The position numbers were made by a program, and so were the translations under genes. Shown one piece after another: positions 17,207 to 25,344 of a stretch of 64,000 nucleotides of DNA. The stretch covers positions 992,001 through 1,056,000 of the forward strand of contig CP054180.1 of NCBI GenBank assembly GCA_015709635.1, written 5' to 3'. Position 1 is the stretch's first letter; each line of letters opens with the position of its first letter. The notes below the pieces were generated by a model that saw only the letters and a list, made by a program, of their open reading frames with translations, was not told the origin of the DNA and did no database searches. Origin of the DNA: Gammaproteobacteria bacterium. Lineage in GTDB: Bacteria > Pseudomonadota > Gammaproteobacteria > Burkholderiales > Nitrosomonadaceae.

Positions 17207-19039
17207 TCAAAAATTCGTTCGCCCGCCTTGGATACGGTGCAGTGCGGCGATGAGAAAATCGACATCCGCGCAGGTGTTGTAGAACGCCAGCGACGGCCGT
17301 ACCGTGGTTTCCACACCGAAGCGGCGCAAAATCGGCTGGGCGCAATGATGCCCGGCGCGTACCGCGATTCCTTCGCGGTTGAGTGCCGTGCCGACTTCTT
17401 CGGAACTGAATCCCTGCAACACGAACGACAGCACCCCGGCTTTTTCCGCTGCGGTGCCGATCAAGCGTAATCCCGGAATCGCACTGAGGCCGCGCGTGGC
17501 GTAAACCAACAGTTGATGCTCGTAGCGGCTGATGTTGTCGATACCGATGCGCTGCACGTAATCGATCGCCGCGCCCAACCCGACGGCGTCGGCAATGTTG
17601 CCGGTGCCCGCTTCAAAGCGTGCCGGAGCCGCATGAAACGTGGTTTTCTCGAAGGTGACATCCTGAATCATATTGCCGCCTCCCTGCCAGGGCTGCATCG
17701 CATTCAGCAGATCGGCTTTGCCGAACAGCGCGCCGATGCCGGTCGGTGCAAATACTTTGTGGCCGGAAAAAACAAACCAATCGCAGTCCAGCTGCTGCAC
17801 ATCGACGCGCATGTGTGAAACGGATTGCGCGCCATCGACCAGCACGCGTGCGCCAACGCGGTGCGCCATCGCGATCATTTCCTGCGCGGGGGTGATGGTG
17901 CCGAGCGCATTCGATACTTGCGAAAATGCCACCAGCTTGGTGTGCGAATTGAGCAGTTTCTGATATTCATCCAGCAAGATCTGGCCCTGATCATCGACCG
18001 GAGCGACCCGCAATACGGCGCCTTTTTCGTTGCACAACTGCTGCCACGGCACGATATTGGCGTGATGCTCCAGCCAGGAGATCACGATTTCATCGCCGGC
18101 GTTGATATGCTGCCGTCCCCAGCTTTGCGCGACGAGATTGATGCCCTCGGTCGTGCCGCGCACGAAGACGATTTCGTCTGCCGATGGCGCATTGAGGAAA
18201 CGGCCGACTTTTTTGCGCGCTTCCTCGTAAGCGTCGGTCGCACGCGCCGCCAATTCATGCGCCGCGCGGTGGATGTTGGAATTTTCGTGTTGATAGAAGT
18301 AGGAGAGACGATCAATGACCGATTGCGGTTTTTGCGTTGTGGCGGCGTTATCCAGCCAAATCAGCGGACGGCCGTTGACCAATTCTCTCAGGATCGGAAA
18401 GTCACGCCGGATGGCATTGACGTCAAAAGCGGGATGGGCGGATGCGAATTCCACAACCGGTCCGTCCGATCCGGAAGATGCGATGCTGTCGAGAAAATAA
18501 AATGACGATCCGGGATTTTGCGTGATGGGTATGCCAGTATAGATATGCGGAACTTCTTGCACCGGCGGGAGAAGGGCGCGTAACTCGTCTTCGAACGGCA
18601 GGGGGATGGTGGACGGATAAGGAAGAACTCCCGCAATTGGGGGATTTGAGGCCAATGCGGGAGTTTCCAGCGCCGCAGCAGCTGCTGCCGGCGTGGAGGG
18701 AACGCTTGCGGCAGGGGCTGTGGCGGATAAAGCGGGGGAGAATTCTTTTACTGGCGCCAGCAGAGCGTTGAGTTCGGTTTCAAACGGCAACGGAATGTCC
18801 GGCCGGAATGCGGAGTTCTCCACGTGCGGATGATCCGTTGGAAATGCCGGGATCTCCAATGCTGTCGCTGGCGCAGCCGCCGCGCCGGGCAGTGCGTTTG
18901 GATGAGCAACGGATGCCGTATTTGGTAACGCAGTAAAAAATTCGTTAGCCAAGCGTGTCAGCAGCTCGACATCCGGCAGGAAGCCGGATGTCGCTTGCAA
19001 GCCTTCGCCCGCCAGCCGGTCGAGATTATTTGTACTCAT
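17207..19039 (-). CDS. SufS-type cysteine desulfurase, predicted encapsulin cargo
   Basis: 610 aa, about 200 longer than ordinary SufS. Residues 1-205 are a Pro/Ala-rich, probably disordered leader with a duplicated module (IPLPFETELNALL at 82-94, IPLPFEDELRALL at 145-157). The class V aminotransferase fold starts near 208: WLDNAATTQKPQSV, PLP lysine in FSGHKVFAPTG, and the persulfide cysteine in RAGHHCAQPILRRFG near the C-terminus. The enzyme takes sulfur from cysteine as persulfide, leaving alanine. In family 2A encapsulin systems the unstructured leader of this enzyme targets it into the shell. The gene overlaps the shell gene by 14 bases. Confidence 0.9.
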   Translation of the reverse strand: MSTNNLDRLAGEGLQATSGFLPDVELLTRLANEFFTALPNTASVAHPNALPGAAAAPATALEIPAFPTDHPHVENSAFRPDIPLPFETELNALLAPVKEFSPALSATAPAASVPSTPAAAAAALETPALASNPPIAGVLPYPSTIPLPFEDELRALLPPVQEVPHIYTGIPITQNPGSSFYFLDSIASSGSDGPVVEFASAHPAFDVNAIRRDFPILRELVNGRPLIWLDNAATTQKPQSVIDRLSYFYQHENSNIHRAAHELAARATDAYEEARKKVGRFLNAPSADEIVFVRGTTEGINLVAQSWGRQHINAGDEIVISWLEHHANIVPWQQLCNEKGAVLRVAPVDDQGQILLDEYQKLLNSHTKLVAFSQVSNALGTITPAQEMIAMAHRVGARVLVDGAQSVSHMRVDVQQLDCDWFVFSGHKVFAPTGIGALFGKADLLNAMQPWQGGGNMIQDVTFEKTTFHAAPARFEAGTGNIADAVGLGAAIDYVQRIGIDNISRYEHQLLVYATRGLSAIPGLRLIGTAAEKAGVLSFVLQGFSSEEVGTALNREGIAVRAGHHCAQPILRRFGVETTVRPSLAFYNTCADVDFLIAALHRIQGGRTNF

Positions 19040-19943
19040 GATAATGACCTACTTCGACATTTTCGAGCACACCGAGCGCATCTTCGGTCAATACCGCCAG
19101 CGAGCAATAAAGGGAAACCAGGTAGGAAGCAATCGCTTTGTGATTGATGCCCATGAAACGCACCGACAATCCCATGCCTTGCTGGCCCGGTAAGTTCGGC
19201 TGATAAAGCCCGACTACACCTTGCCGGCTTTCCCCGGTACGCAGCAACAGAATATTGGTTTTGCCACCGGTAATATTGAGCTTGCTGCTTGGAATCAATG
19301 GAATTCCGCGCCAAGTTAAAAATTGTGAGCCAAACAGCGATACGGTCGGAGGTGGAACGCCACGGCGGGTACATTCGCGGCCAAACGCGGCAATCGCTTG
19401 CGGGTGCGCCAAGAAGAACCCCGGCTCTTTCCACACGCGCGCAATCAGTTCGTCCAGATCGTCGGGAGTGGGTGCGCCGGTACGTGTCTTCACTTTCATG
19501 GATTTTGCCACGTTGTTCAGCAGACCGTACTCCTTGTTGTTGATCAGCTCGCTTTCCTGACGTTCTTTGGCTGTTTCGATGGTGAGGCGCAATTGCTCGC
19601 GGATTTGATTGTGCGGGCTGCTGTACAGATCGGAAACGCGGGTATGGACATCCAGCACGGTATTCACCGCACTCAGTACATACTCCCGCCCCCATTCTTC
19701 GTAATCCACGAATGTCGCCGGTAGTTCGCGCTCATCCTTGGCGGAGCAGTCGACTTCGACTTGATCGGGGTCTTTTACTTTGTTCACGCGGTAAATACCC
19801 GCCTCGACCGGCACCCAGTGCAATAGGTGGGTGAGCCAGCGCGGCGTAATGGTGCCCATCATCGGCACGGTTTTGGTGGCGTTGGCAAGCGTCCGGGCGG
19901 CGACATCGCTTAATGCGGTATGGGCTTGATGAATATCGGTCAT
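19026..19943 (-). CDS. Family 2A encapsulin shell protein (SrpI-like)
   Basis: 305 aa, normal for the family. It starts MTDIHQAHTALSDVAAR and shows MMGTITPRWLTHLLHWVPVE, LTWRGIPLIPSSKL and the C-terminal ASYLVSLYCSLAVLTEDALG, all characteristic of SrpI / 'major membrane protein I' relatives. These adopt the HK97 phage capsid fold and assemble into a protein shell. Characterised family 2A shells encapsulate cysteine desulfurase and, in Acinetobacter, store elemental sulfur. No cNMP-binding domain is present, so it is 2A, not 2B. The adjacent desulfurase strongly supports the call. Confidence 0.92.
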   Translation of the reverse strand: MTDIHQAHTALSDVAARTLANATKTVPMMGTITPRWLTHLLHWVPVEAGIYRVNKVKDPDQVEVDCSAKDERELPATFVDYEEWGREYVLSAVNTVLDVHTRVSDLYSSPHNQIREQLRLTIETAKERQESELINNKEYGLLNNVAKSMKVKTRTGAPTPDDLDELIARVWKEPGFFLAHPQAIAAFGRECTRRGVPPPTVSLFGSQFLTWRGIPLIPSSKLNITGGKTNILLLRTGESRQGVVGLYQPNLPGQQGMGLSVRFMGINHKAIASYLVSLYCSLAVLTEDALGVLENVEVGHYHEYK

Positions 19944-20035
19944 TGTATTTTCTCCTTGGATGAATGATTGCTATGATTTTGTGGTGCCGGCCCGGATGTA
20001 TGAAAAAACATCCGGATCGGCCGATGCTTTGTTGT

Positions 20036-20869
20036 TTATTGCTTCATTGGTCTTGCTACTTCCGGTAACTCGATGGTTTCAATCAGCGATACCGCTTTAC
20101 CGAGTAAATTGCCTTGCAAGTAATCGATATCGCTGCGTTTGGCGATAACCAGCTGTTCGGGTGTTTCAATGTCCCGCACCAATAAGCTGGAACCGAAGCT
20201 GTGGACAGTATCCGTCAGTGCTGTAATGGCTTCATGGCGCAGCAGATCGCTGGCCGCTATGCGTACGACATCCGGATACAAACTGCCCAGTTCCGCCATC
20301 CAGTCGCTGCGGCTGCCGGTATAGTTGGCGGCAATCCGGTAGCCGCGCGAACGGTAATTGCCGATGACATGCTGCAGCAATTTCCAGTTGCGGTTGACGA
20401 TGGCGGGAATTTCGATGACCACGCGCGAGGTTTTCACCCCGATCAGGTCGAGAAAGTTCTCAAATGCGCGGCCGTGATCGTCCTTGACGCTTTCCAGCAA
20501 ACGCGGATGGACTTCGACAAACAGATTGTCCGATTGGGAATGATGGTTGAAATAATAATTCAACGCATGAATCGCCCGGCACAAGCGATCGAGTTCGATC
20601 AACTGATCGTCTTTGGATGCCATGGCGAAAACTTGCCATGGCCAAAGCGCGATTTCTTCATTTGATTTGGAACGCACATAGGCGGCATGACCGATGGTTT
20701 TACCGTGGCCAATGTTGAAGATCGGCTGAAAAACGCTGGTCAATTCGCATTGGTAGAAATAACCGCTGATCCAGCCGTTTTTGGCTCGTTTCAAGGTGTA
20801 GTCGGTGGCTGAATTGATGAGTTCGAATTCATCCAGTGCGGTATGCGTATTGTTTGCTGTTGTGTTCAT
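20036..20869 (-). CDS. Degenerate EAL-domain protein
   Basis: 277 aa. After about 40 residues the fold of an EAL phosphodiesterase is recognisable (TSVFQPIFNIGHGKTIGH, VVIEIPAIVN, IDYLQGNLLGKAV). The signature residues are lost: the EAL motif reads HAA, the DDFG block reads NYTG, and the metal-binding acids are mostly replaced. It should not cleave cyclic-di-GMP and may bind it or a protein partner instead. It lies 92 bases upstream of the shell gene within the sulfur operon. Whether it acts in sulfur metabolism is unknown. Confidence 0.8.
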   Translation of the reverse strand: MNTTANNTHTALDEFELINSATDYTLKRAKNGWISGYFYQCELTSVFQPIFNIGHGKTIGHAAYVRSKSNEEIALWPWQVFAMASKDDQLIELDRLCRAIHALNYYFNHHSQSDNLFVEVHPRLLESVKDDHGRAFENFLDLIGVKTSRVVIEIPAIVNRNWKLLQHVIGNYRSRGYRIAANYTGSRSDWMAELGSLYPDVVRIAASDLLRHEAITALTDTVHSFGSSLLVRDIETPEQLVIAKRSDIDYLQGNLLGKAVSLIETIELPEVARPMKQ

Positions 20870-20958
20870 GGAATAATCTCCATAGAAATGAATGCTGCTG
20901 TAAGCAGATTACTGAGTAACAGATGTCCCAGGTATTTGTTCGTCGCCCGTCGGATTCC

Positions 20959-21303
20959 TTAATGCAATCTCCGCGACTGATTGCCATGACTGCAACAACT
21001 TTCAGCGCAACCGTTTTTATCCGCCGGATAAACATCCATTAATTTGCGTTTCAGCTCATTGACGGAGCGATGGCAATAAACCAGCGGAATGCCGTTACGA
21101 CTGGCTTGTTCCTTGATCGAGTTGGCGAGGTTGTGATTAATGAAATCGCAAATCACGATCACCAATTGCGTTTCGCTGGGCAATTGCCGTTTATTGAATC
21201 CCTTCGCGCGGCCGCTCCAGTGCTCGATGCGGGCATTGCGCTGCGCGGCAATGAAGTGTTTGAACGAGGTGATATAATCTCCACCGACAATCAGCACGGT
21301 CAT
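20959..21303 (-). CDS. DUF2325 domain protein
   Basis: 114 aa. Its start, MTVLIVGGDYITSFKHFIA, and LVIVICDFINHNLANSIKEQA match the small DUF2325 family, which has a Rossmann-like receiver fold and unknown function. The tail carries a CAESCC cluster and histidines (cysteines at about 101, 105 and 106), a possible metal or persulfide site (inference). It lies between the sulfate-binding protein and the EAL-like gene on the same strand. Confidence 0.75.
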   Translation of the reverse strand: MTVLIVGGDYITSFKHFIAAQRNARIEHWSGRAKGFNKRQLPSETQLVIVICDFINHNLANSIKEQASRNGIPLVYCHRSVNELKRKLMDVYPADKNGCAESCCSHGNQSRRLH

Positions 21304-21351
21304 GTTGAATCCTCCTGGTCTGACAGCGCGCCGTAGCGCGCTGCGTTGTCA

Positions 21352-22353
21352 TTACTTCAGATAAATCTGATCAAAGGTGCCGCCGTCGGCGAAGTGGGTT
21401 TTATGGGCATTTTTCCAGCCGCCAAATGCCTCGTCGATCTTGAAGAGTTCAATTTTGGGAAACTGACCGGCATACTTTTCCGCCACTTTGTCGAGGGTAG
21501 GGCGGTAAAAATGCTTGGCGGCGATTTCCTGCCCTTCTTCGGAGTAGAGATGTTCAAGATAAGCTTGCGCTACTTGGCGGGTGCCGCGTTTGTCGACGAC
21601 TTTATCGACTACTGCAACCGGCGGTTCCGCCAGAATGCTCACCGATGGAATGACGACTTCAAATTTATCCGCGCCATATTCCTTGAGTGCCAGAAATGCT
21701 TCGTTTTCCCAGGAAATGAACACGTCGCCGACACCGCGCTCAACAAACGTCGTGGTTGATCCGCGTGCACCGGAATCCAGCACCGGTACGTTTTTATAAA
21801 TGTTGCCGACGAATTCTTTGACTTTGTCTTCGTCACCATACTTACGTTTGCCGTATTGCCACGCCGCTAAATAATTCCACTGTGCGCCGCCGGAGGTCTT
21901 CGGATTGGGGGTGATCACCGCCACACCGGGGCGGGCCAGGTCGTCCCAGTCTTTAATTTCTTTGGGATTATCTTTGCGCACCAGGAAAATGATGGTCGAG
22001 GTGTACGGTGTGCTGTTGTGCGGCAGCCGTGCTTGCCAATTTTCCGGCAGCAACTTGGCTTTCTCGGCGATGGCATTGATGTCGTTAGCCAAAGCCAATG
22101 TCACCACATCGGCTTCCAAACCGTCAATGACGGAGCGTGCCTGCTTGCCGGAGCCACCATGAGATTGCCGGATCGTGACTTTCTCGTTGTTTTTCGCTTG
22201 CCAGTGTTTGGCAAAAGCCGTGTTGAATTCCTGATAGAGTTCGCGCGTCGGATCGTAGGAAACGTTCAGTAAGGTTTTTTCCGCCAGTGCATTGTTGCCG
22301 ATGAGCAAAGCCGCTGCCAGGAAGCTTGTGGTAAGCCATGTCTTGCTGTTCAT
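21352..22353 (-). CDS. sbp: Periplasmic sulfate-binding protein
   Basis: The start ATG 22353, with GGAGAAAAA upstream, gives 333 aa and a clean signal peptide ([20 protein letters not shown]). The longer frame from 22431 would overlap the porin gene. The motifs [30 protein letters not shown] and [20 protein letters not shown] are those of Sbp/CysP-type sulfate-binding proteins. It delivers sulfate to CysTWA, which is encoded downstream but separated from it by the encapsulin genes. Confidence 0.93.
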   Translation of the reverse strand: MNSKTWLTTSFLAAALLIGNNALAEKTLLNVSYDPTRELYQEFNTAFAKHWQAKNNEKVTIRQSHGGSGKQARSVIDGLEADVVTLALANDINAIAEKAKLLPENWQARLPHNSTPYTSTIIFLVRKDNPKEIKDWDDLARPGVAVITPNPKTSGGAQWNYLAAWQYGKRKYGDEDKVKEFVGNIYKNVPVLDSGARGSTTTFVERGVGDVFISWENEAFLALKEYGADKFEVVIPSVSILAEPPVAVVDKVVDKRGTRQVAQAYLEHLYSEEGQEIAAKHFYRPTLDKVAEKYAGQFPKIELFKIDEAFGGWKNAHKTHFADGGTFDQIYLK

Positions 22354-22384
22354 AATTTTTTCTCCATTGGAAATTTGAGAGGGT

Positions 22385-24073
22385 TTACAAGAGGCTGATG
22401 AGCACTTCAAAGTACAGGAAGTCCGTGTCACCTGAGCGTTGGTCGGTGCAAGGTTCTTTATGCAGCACAGCGCAAGAGGTTGCGGCGATGCGGTTCTTCA
22501 CGAACTCGCCGGCGGTGAAGTGGGTGTAACCGAGAATGGTGCTGATGCGGGATGTGGCTTGATAACGGATGCGTCCTTCAAACGAATGGCCGGCAAAATC
22601 ACCGCTTTTGCCGGTGCGGTCGCGATTGAACCCGGGATCCTTGATGGTATTGCTGATGTTGCCATCGAGAAAATCGAACATGCGATCGGTGCTGCTGGCC
22701 AGCCAGTATCCGCCGTAACCCATTTCAAAGCCGAGTTTCTGCGTCGGGCTGAACTCGAAGCGGATTTTCGGTGCTTTCAAGTTTTCATAAATCACATAGT
22801 GATCTGCCGACCAAGGCCGGGCAAACCCGAAGAAGCGGTCAAAACGGTTGTCGACATTGTCATTGGGATTTTTGTCGCCGCTGGCATAACCATAGAAGAG
22901 CCCTAAACGCGGCCTCCACGGATGGTTGAAGGTTTTGCCAAGCTCGACGGTATAGCCTTGCGCCTCGATACGATTGGGTCCTGTGTAGCCAAGCTGCCGG
23001 TTATAGCTGACATCGAAATCAAACCAGCTGCCCACATTGCCGTAGGCGCGGAATCCCGGCATATGAATTTCCCGGTCCAATCGGTTGGTCGCGGTGAAAC
23101 CATCGGGATCGGCCGATTGCATTTGCCCCATATAATACGGTTGTATCGTGACAATGTCGGACCAGCGGCGCCACGTGCCGATGGCGCCAAAAGTCCACAG
23201 ATGATTGTTCGCCACGTCAAATTGCGTTTGCAGGCGCCGCACCGGTTGCATACCGAATAAATCAACTTCCCAATCGTTGGCTTCACGACCTACATTGATG
23301 CGAAAACCTTCAAACGAATTGGTGGTGTTACGCCATTCGTTACGAGCGATAAAGCGCCGGTCGGTTGCTTCATAAGCCATACGGCCTACGCGAAAGCGGA
23401 TTGGGCGATCGTTGCCGCGGTCGTCGACGCCGAGTGCTTTTTTGAAATAAAGCTCTCCGTACGCGTTAAGCAGGTCATACTCGTTTCTTTCCTGGTCGGT
23501 CGGTACAAAGCGGTTGTTATAAACCCGAGAGTCCTGAAATTCGACCGCAAAGCGGAATGGATCGAGAATGTCTTTGATCCCGATCCAGGCGCGATTACGC
23601 AGAAAAAAAGGATCGTCGTTGCCGCCTTCAATGCGGCGGATGTCGTTATGACGATGTTCGTAGCGCATGCGCGACTCCAGACCGATTTCCAGCCAGGTAA
23701 TATCCTTGAACGCCTCGACACCGATATCGCTTAGCTTGCGTACGTAACGCGGCGGATCGGAATCCGGGTTGGTGGCATAGCTGTTGGAGCGCCGGTGATA
23801 GCTGGCCGATGGCGTGCTTGGTTTGGGCGCAATGGCCGGTAGCGATTTTTCCAGATCGGCTTGTTTGCTTTGATCGGATGGTTTGGTTTGTGCCGGTGAT
23901 TGATTGACCGCTGGTTTTGCGGTCTCGTCCGACATTTGTTGTACTAACCGCAGAATATTTTGCTGCGCTGACTGGAAATCAACGATTGCCTTCTGTTCGG
24001 AAGATGCGCTGACGGAACCGATCGCAACCGCGCTCAACGCCACCAGGTGTAAAAAATACCAAAGAAACTTCAC
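22385..24073 (-). CDS. Outer membrane porin, alginate-export-like fold
   Basis: 562 aa with a signal peptide ([17 protein letters not shown]), a coiled-coil-like helical stretch (about 25-55), a Pro/Ser linker to about 105 and then a beta-barrel of alternating aromatic strands. [13 protein letters not shown] and [20 protein letters not shown] resemble the alginate_exp (AlgE-like) porin family. It ends with hydrophobic [10 protein letters not shown], although OmpA-type barrels usually end in Phe. Position just before sbp suggests passage of sulfate or another sulfur compound through the outer membrane (inference). Confidence 0.75.
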   Translation of the reverse strand: MKFLWYFLHLVALSAVAIGSVSASSEQKAIVDFQSAQQNILRLVQQMSDETAKPAVNQSPAQTKPSDQSKQADLEKSLPAIAPKPSTPSASYHRRSNSYATNPDSDPPRYVRKLSDIGVEAFKDITWLEIGLESRMRYEHRHNDIRRIEGGNDDPFFLRNRAWIGIKDILDPFRFAVEFQDSRVYNNRFVPTDQERNEYDLLNAYGELYFKKALGVDDRGNDRPIRFRVGRMAYEATDRRFIARNEWRNTTNSFEGFRINVGREANDWEVDLFGMQPVRRLQTQFDVANNHLWTFGAIGTWRRWSDIVTIQPYYMGQMQSADPDGFTATNRLDREIHMPGFRAYGNVGSWFDFDVSYNRQLGYTGPNRIEAQGYTVELGKTFNHPWRPRLGLFYGYASGDKNPNDNVDNRFDRFFGFARPWSADHYVIYENLKAPKIRFEFSPTQKLGFEMGYGGYWLASSTDRMFDFLDGNISNTIKDPGFNRDRTGKSGDFAGHSFEGRIRYQATSRISTILGYTHFTAGEFVKNRIAATSCAVLHKEPCTDQRSGDTDFLYFEVLISLL

Positions 24074-24215
24074 TTCATTCTCCTGAGTGAACCCTCCGGG
24101 AATCCGGTTGAGTCACTAATGTTTGTTATTTGTTACCCTCCAGTTTTGCTGGTCGGTATTTTTATTTTGAGATCGGCTGTGTCGTATCAACCGGATCCGG
24201 AAGTTGTTTGAGTGA

Positions 24216-24437
24216 TTAGGATTTCAATGCCTTACGACTCGGTCCGCTTTGGTTGACACGAATTTTTTCCCGGCACTCGATTTGTACGACTCTGTTGTCA
24301 TGAATGACGATTTCAATCGACCCGTATTCGATGCTTGCAACGGCGCGCAAAATTTCCTGCGCGATTTCTGCAGGAATTCTTTTGAGTTGATCGTTGGCAA
24401 CAGCGATTTTGGGTTCTAAACCGGAATCAGTGGTCAT
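24216..24437 (-). CDS. YezD-like DUF2292 small protein
   Basis: 73 aa. The core EILRAVASIEYGSIEIVIHD and NRVVQIECREKIR matches the DUF2292/YezD family, which often accompanies sulfur-metabolism operons. Its function is unknown. It is the first gene of the minus-strand sulfur locus, 142 bases before the porin. The spacing allows an internal promoter, but all eleven genes share the same strand. Confidence 0.7.
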   Translation of the reverse strand: MTTDSGLEPKIAVANDQLKRIPAEIAQEILRAVASIEYGSIEIVIHDNRVVQIECREKIRVNQSGPSRKALKS

Positions 24438-24819
24438 TTGCAGTACTCAGAAAAGTGTTGAAAATTAATGGAAGCGAACAATAGCAATTTTTTTATATAA
24501 ATAGAAATAATATTTTTTCATTTCTAAATAATATAAAATTATTTAGAAATGCTGTTTCCGAATGCAGGGAACTCGGGAGAGGTAAGGAGGTTCGATATAA
24601 AAAGCCGGGTAAATCGGAGAGATAAATGAGTAAGATACTGAAATGACGAATTTAGTATGATCCCGGTGACATTTGCTCAATTTGTTCGCATGAATAACGG
24701 GATGAGTCGGTCATTGTTGCGGCGATACCGGCCGGAAGCGATTCCAGTAAAATGGATCGCTGGAAATACGGAATTCAGGATCATCAATTATTCGATTATT
24801 AAGATAAATTTGACTGCAT
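24438..24819. other. Divergent control region of the sulfur locus
   Basis: 382 bases between the DUF2292 gene (minus) and a lipoprotein gene (plus). Bases 24480-24550 are very AT-rich and contain a perfect inverted repeat described separately. The minus-strand promoter of the sulfur operon should lie here. I could not assign -35 and -10 boxes with confidence. Confidence 0.5.
24519..24551. promoter_or_regulatory. Perfect 14-bp inverted repeat upstream of the sulfur operon
   Basis: CATTTCTAAATAAT (24519-24532) and ATTATTTAGAAATG (24538-24551) are exact reverse complements separated by ATAAA. It lies 82-114 bases upstream of the first gene of the sulfur locus. Symmetry and position suit an operator, for example for a LysR-type regulator such as CysB, but the protein is not identified. 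It could also form an RNA hairpin. Confidence 0.55.
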
Positions 24820-25233
24820 ATGTTTAACCCAAGAAAATTTTTACTGATTGCAATGCTAATGGCGCTAATGGCGGCTTCCGTTTCCGGTTGTTCGGTTTTT
24901 ATGGCGGCTAAACAGCCTGAGAAGAGAGATGTCGCTTTATTGAAGGAGGGCACATCCAGGGCTGTGCTGATTTCCGAATTCGGTGCGCCGGTTATCAGCG
25001 AATACCGCGATGGCAAACGATATGAAATATTTAAATTCGTGCAAGGGTACAGCACCGGTGCGAAAGCGGGCAGAGCATTTCTGCATGGTGCGGCGGATGT
25101 CGTGACGCTGGGGTTGTGGGAACTGGTCGGCACGCCCACGGAAATTACCTTCAATGGCGATGAAATGGCTTTTCAAGTCCGTTATGACGAAAATGATAGA
25201 GTGGATGAAGTCGCTCTGATAAAAAAAGAATAA
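24820..25233 (+). CDS. Lipoprotein with BamE-like fold pattern
   Basis: 137 aa with a lipoprotein signal (LLIAMLMALMAASVSGCSVF, lipobox Cys at 24). The mature protein has the pattern LLKEGTSRAVLISEFGAPV then YEIFKFVQGYSTG and ITFNGDEMAFQVRYDENDR. This resembles the SmpA/BamE-like alpha-beta lipoproteins. A glycine-rich AGRAFLHGAADVVTLGLWEL insert is hydrophobic. Function unknown. It is divergent from the sulfur operon. Confidence 0.6.
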   Translation: MFNPRKFLLIAMLMALMAASVSGCSVFMAAKQPEKRDVALLKEGTSRAVLISEFGAPVISEYRDGKRYEIFKFVQGYSTGAKAGRAFLHGAADVVTLGLWELVGTPTEITFNGDEMAFQVRYDENDRVDEVALIKKE

Positions 25234-25344
25234 CCCGCTGACGGGTAATAAGCTTGGTTTTAAGCAGGTTTGCAAACCTATCGATAAATAATCATCCGGT
25301 GATGTGCGATTGCCATCCGGGAAAATCTTCATAGGAGTATCTGC

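Noticed and set aside
20036..20869. Active c-di-GMP phosphodiesterase
   Set aside because: The fold is EAL-like but the EAL, DDFG and metal-ligand residues are replaced, so catalytic activity is not supported.
22354..22431. Longer start of the sulfate-binding protein
   Set aside because: It would overlap the porin gene and place 26 polar residues before the signal peptide; ATG 22353 has a good ribosome-binding site.
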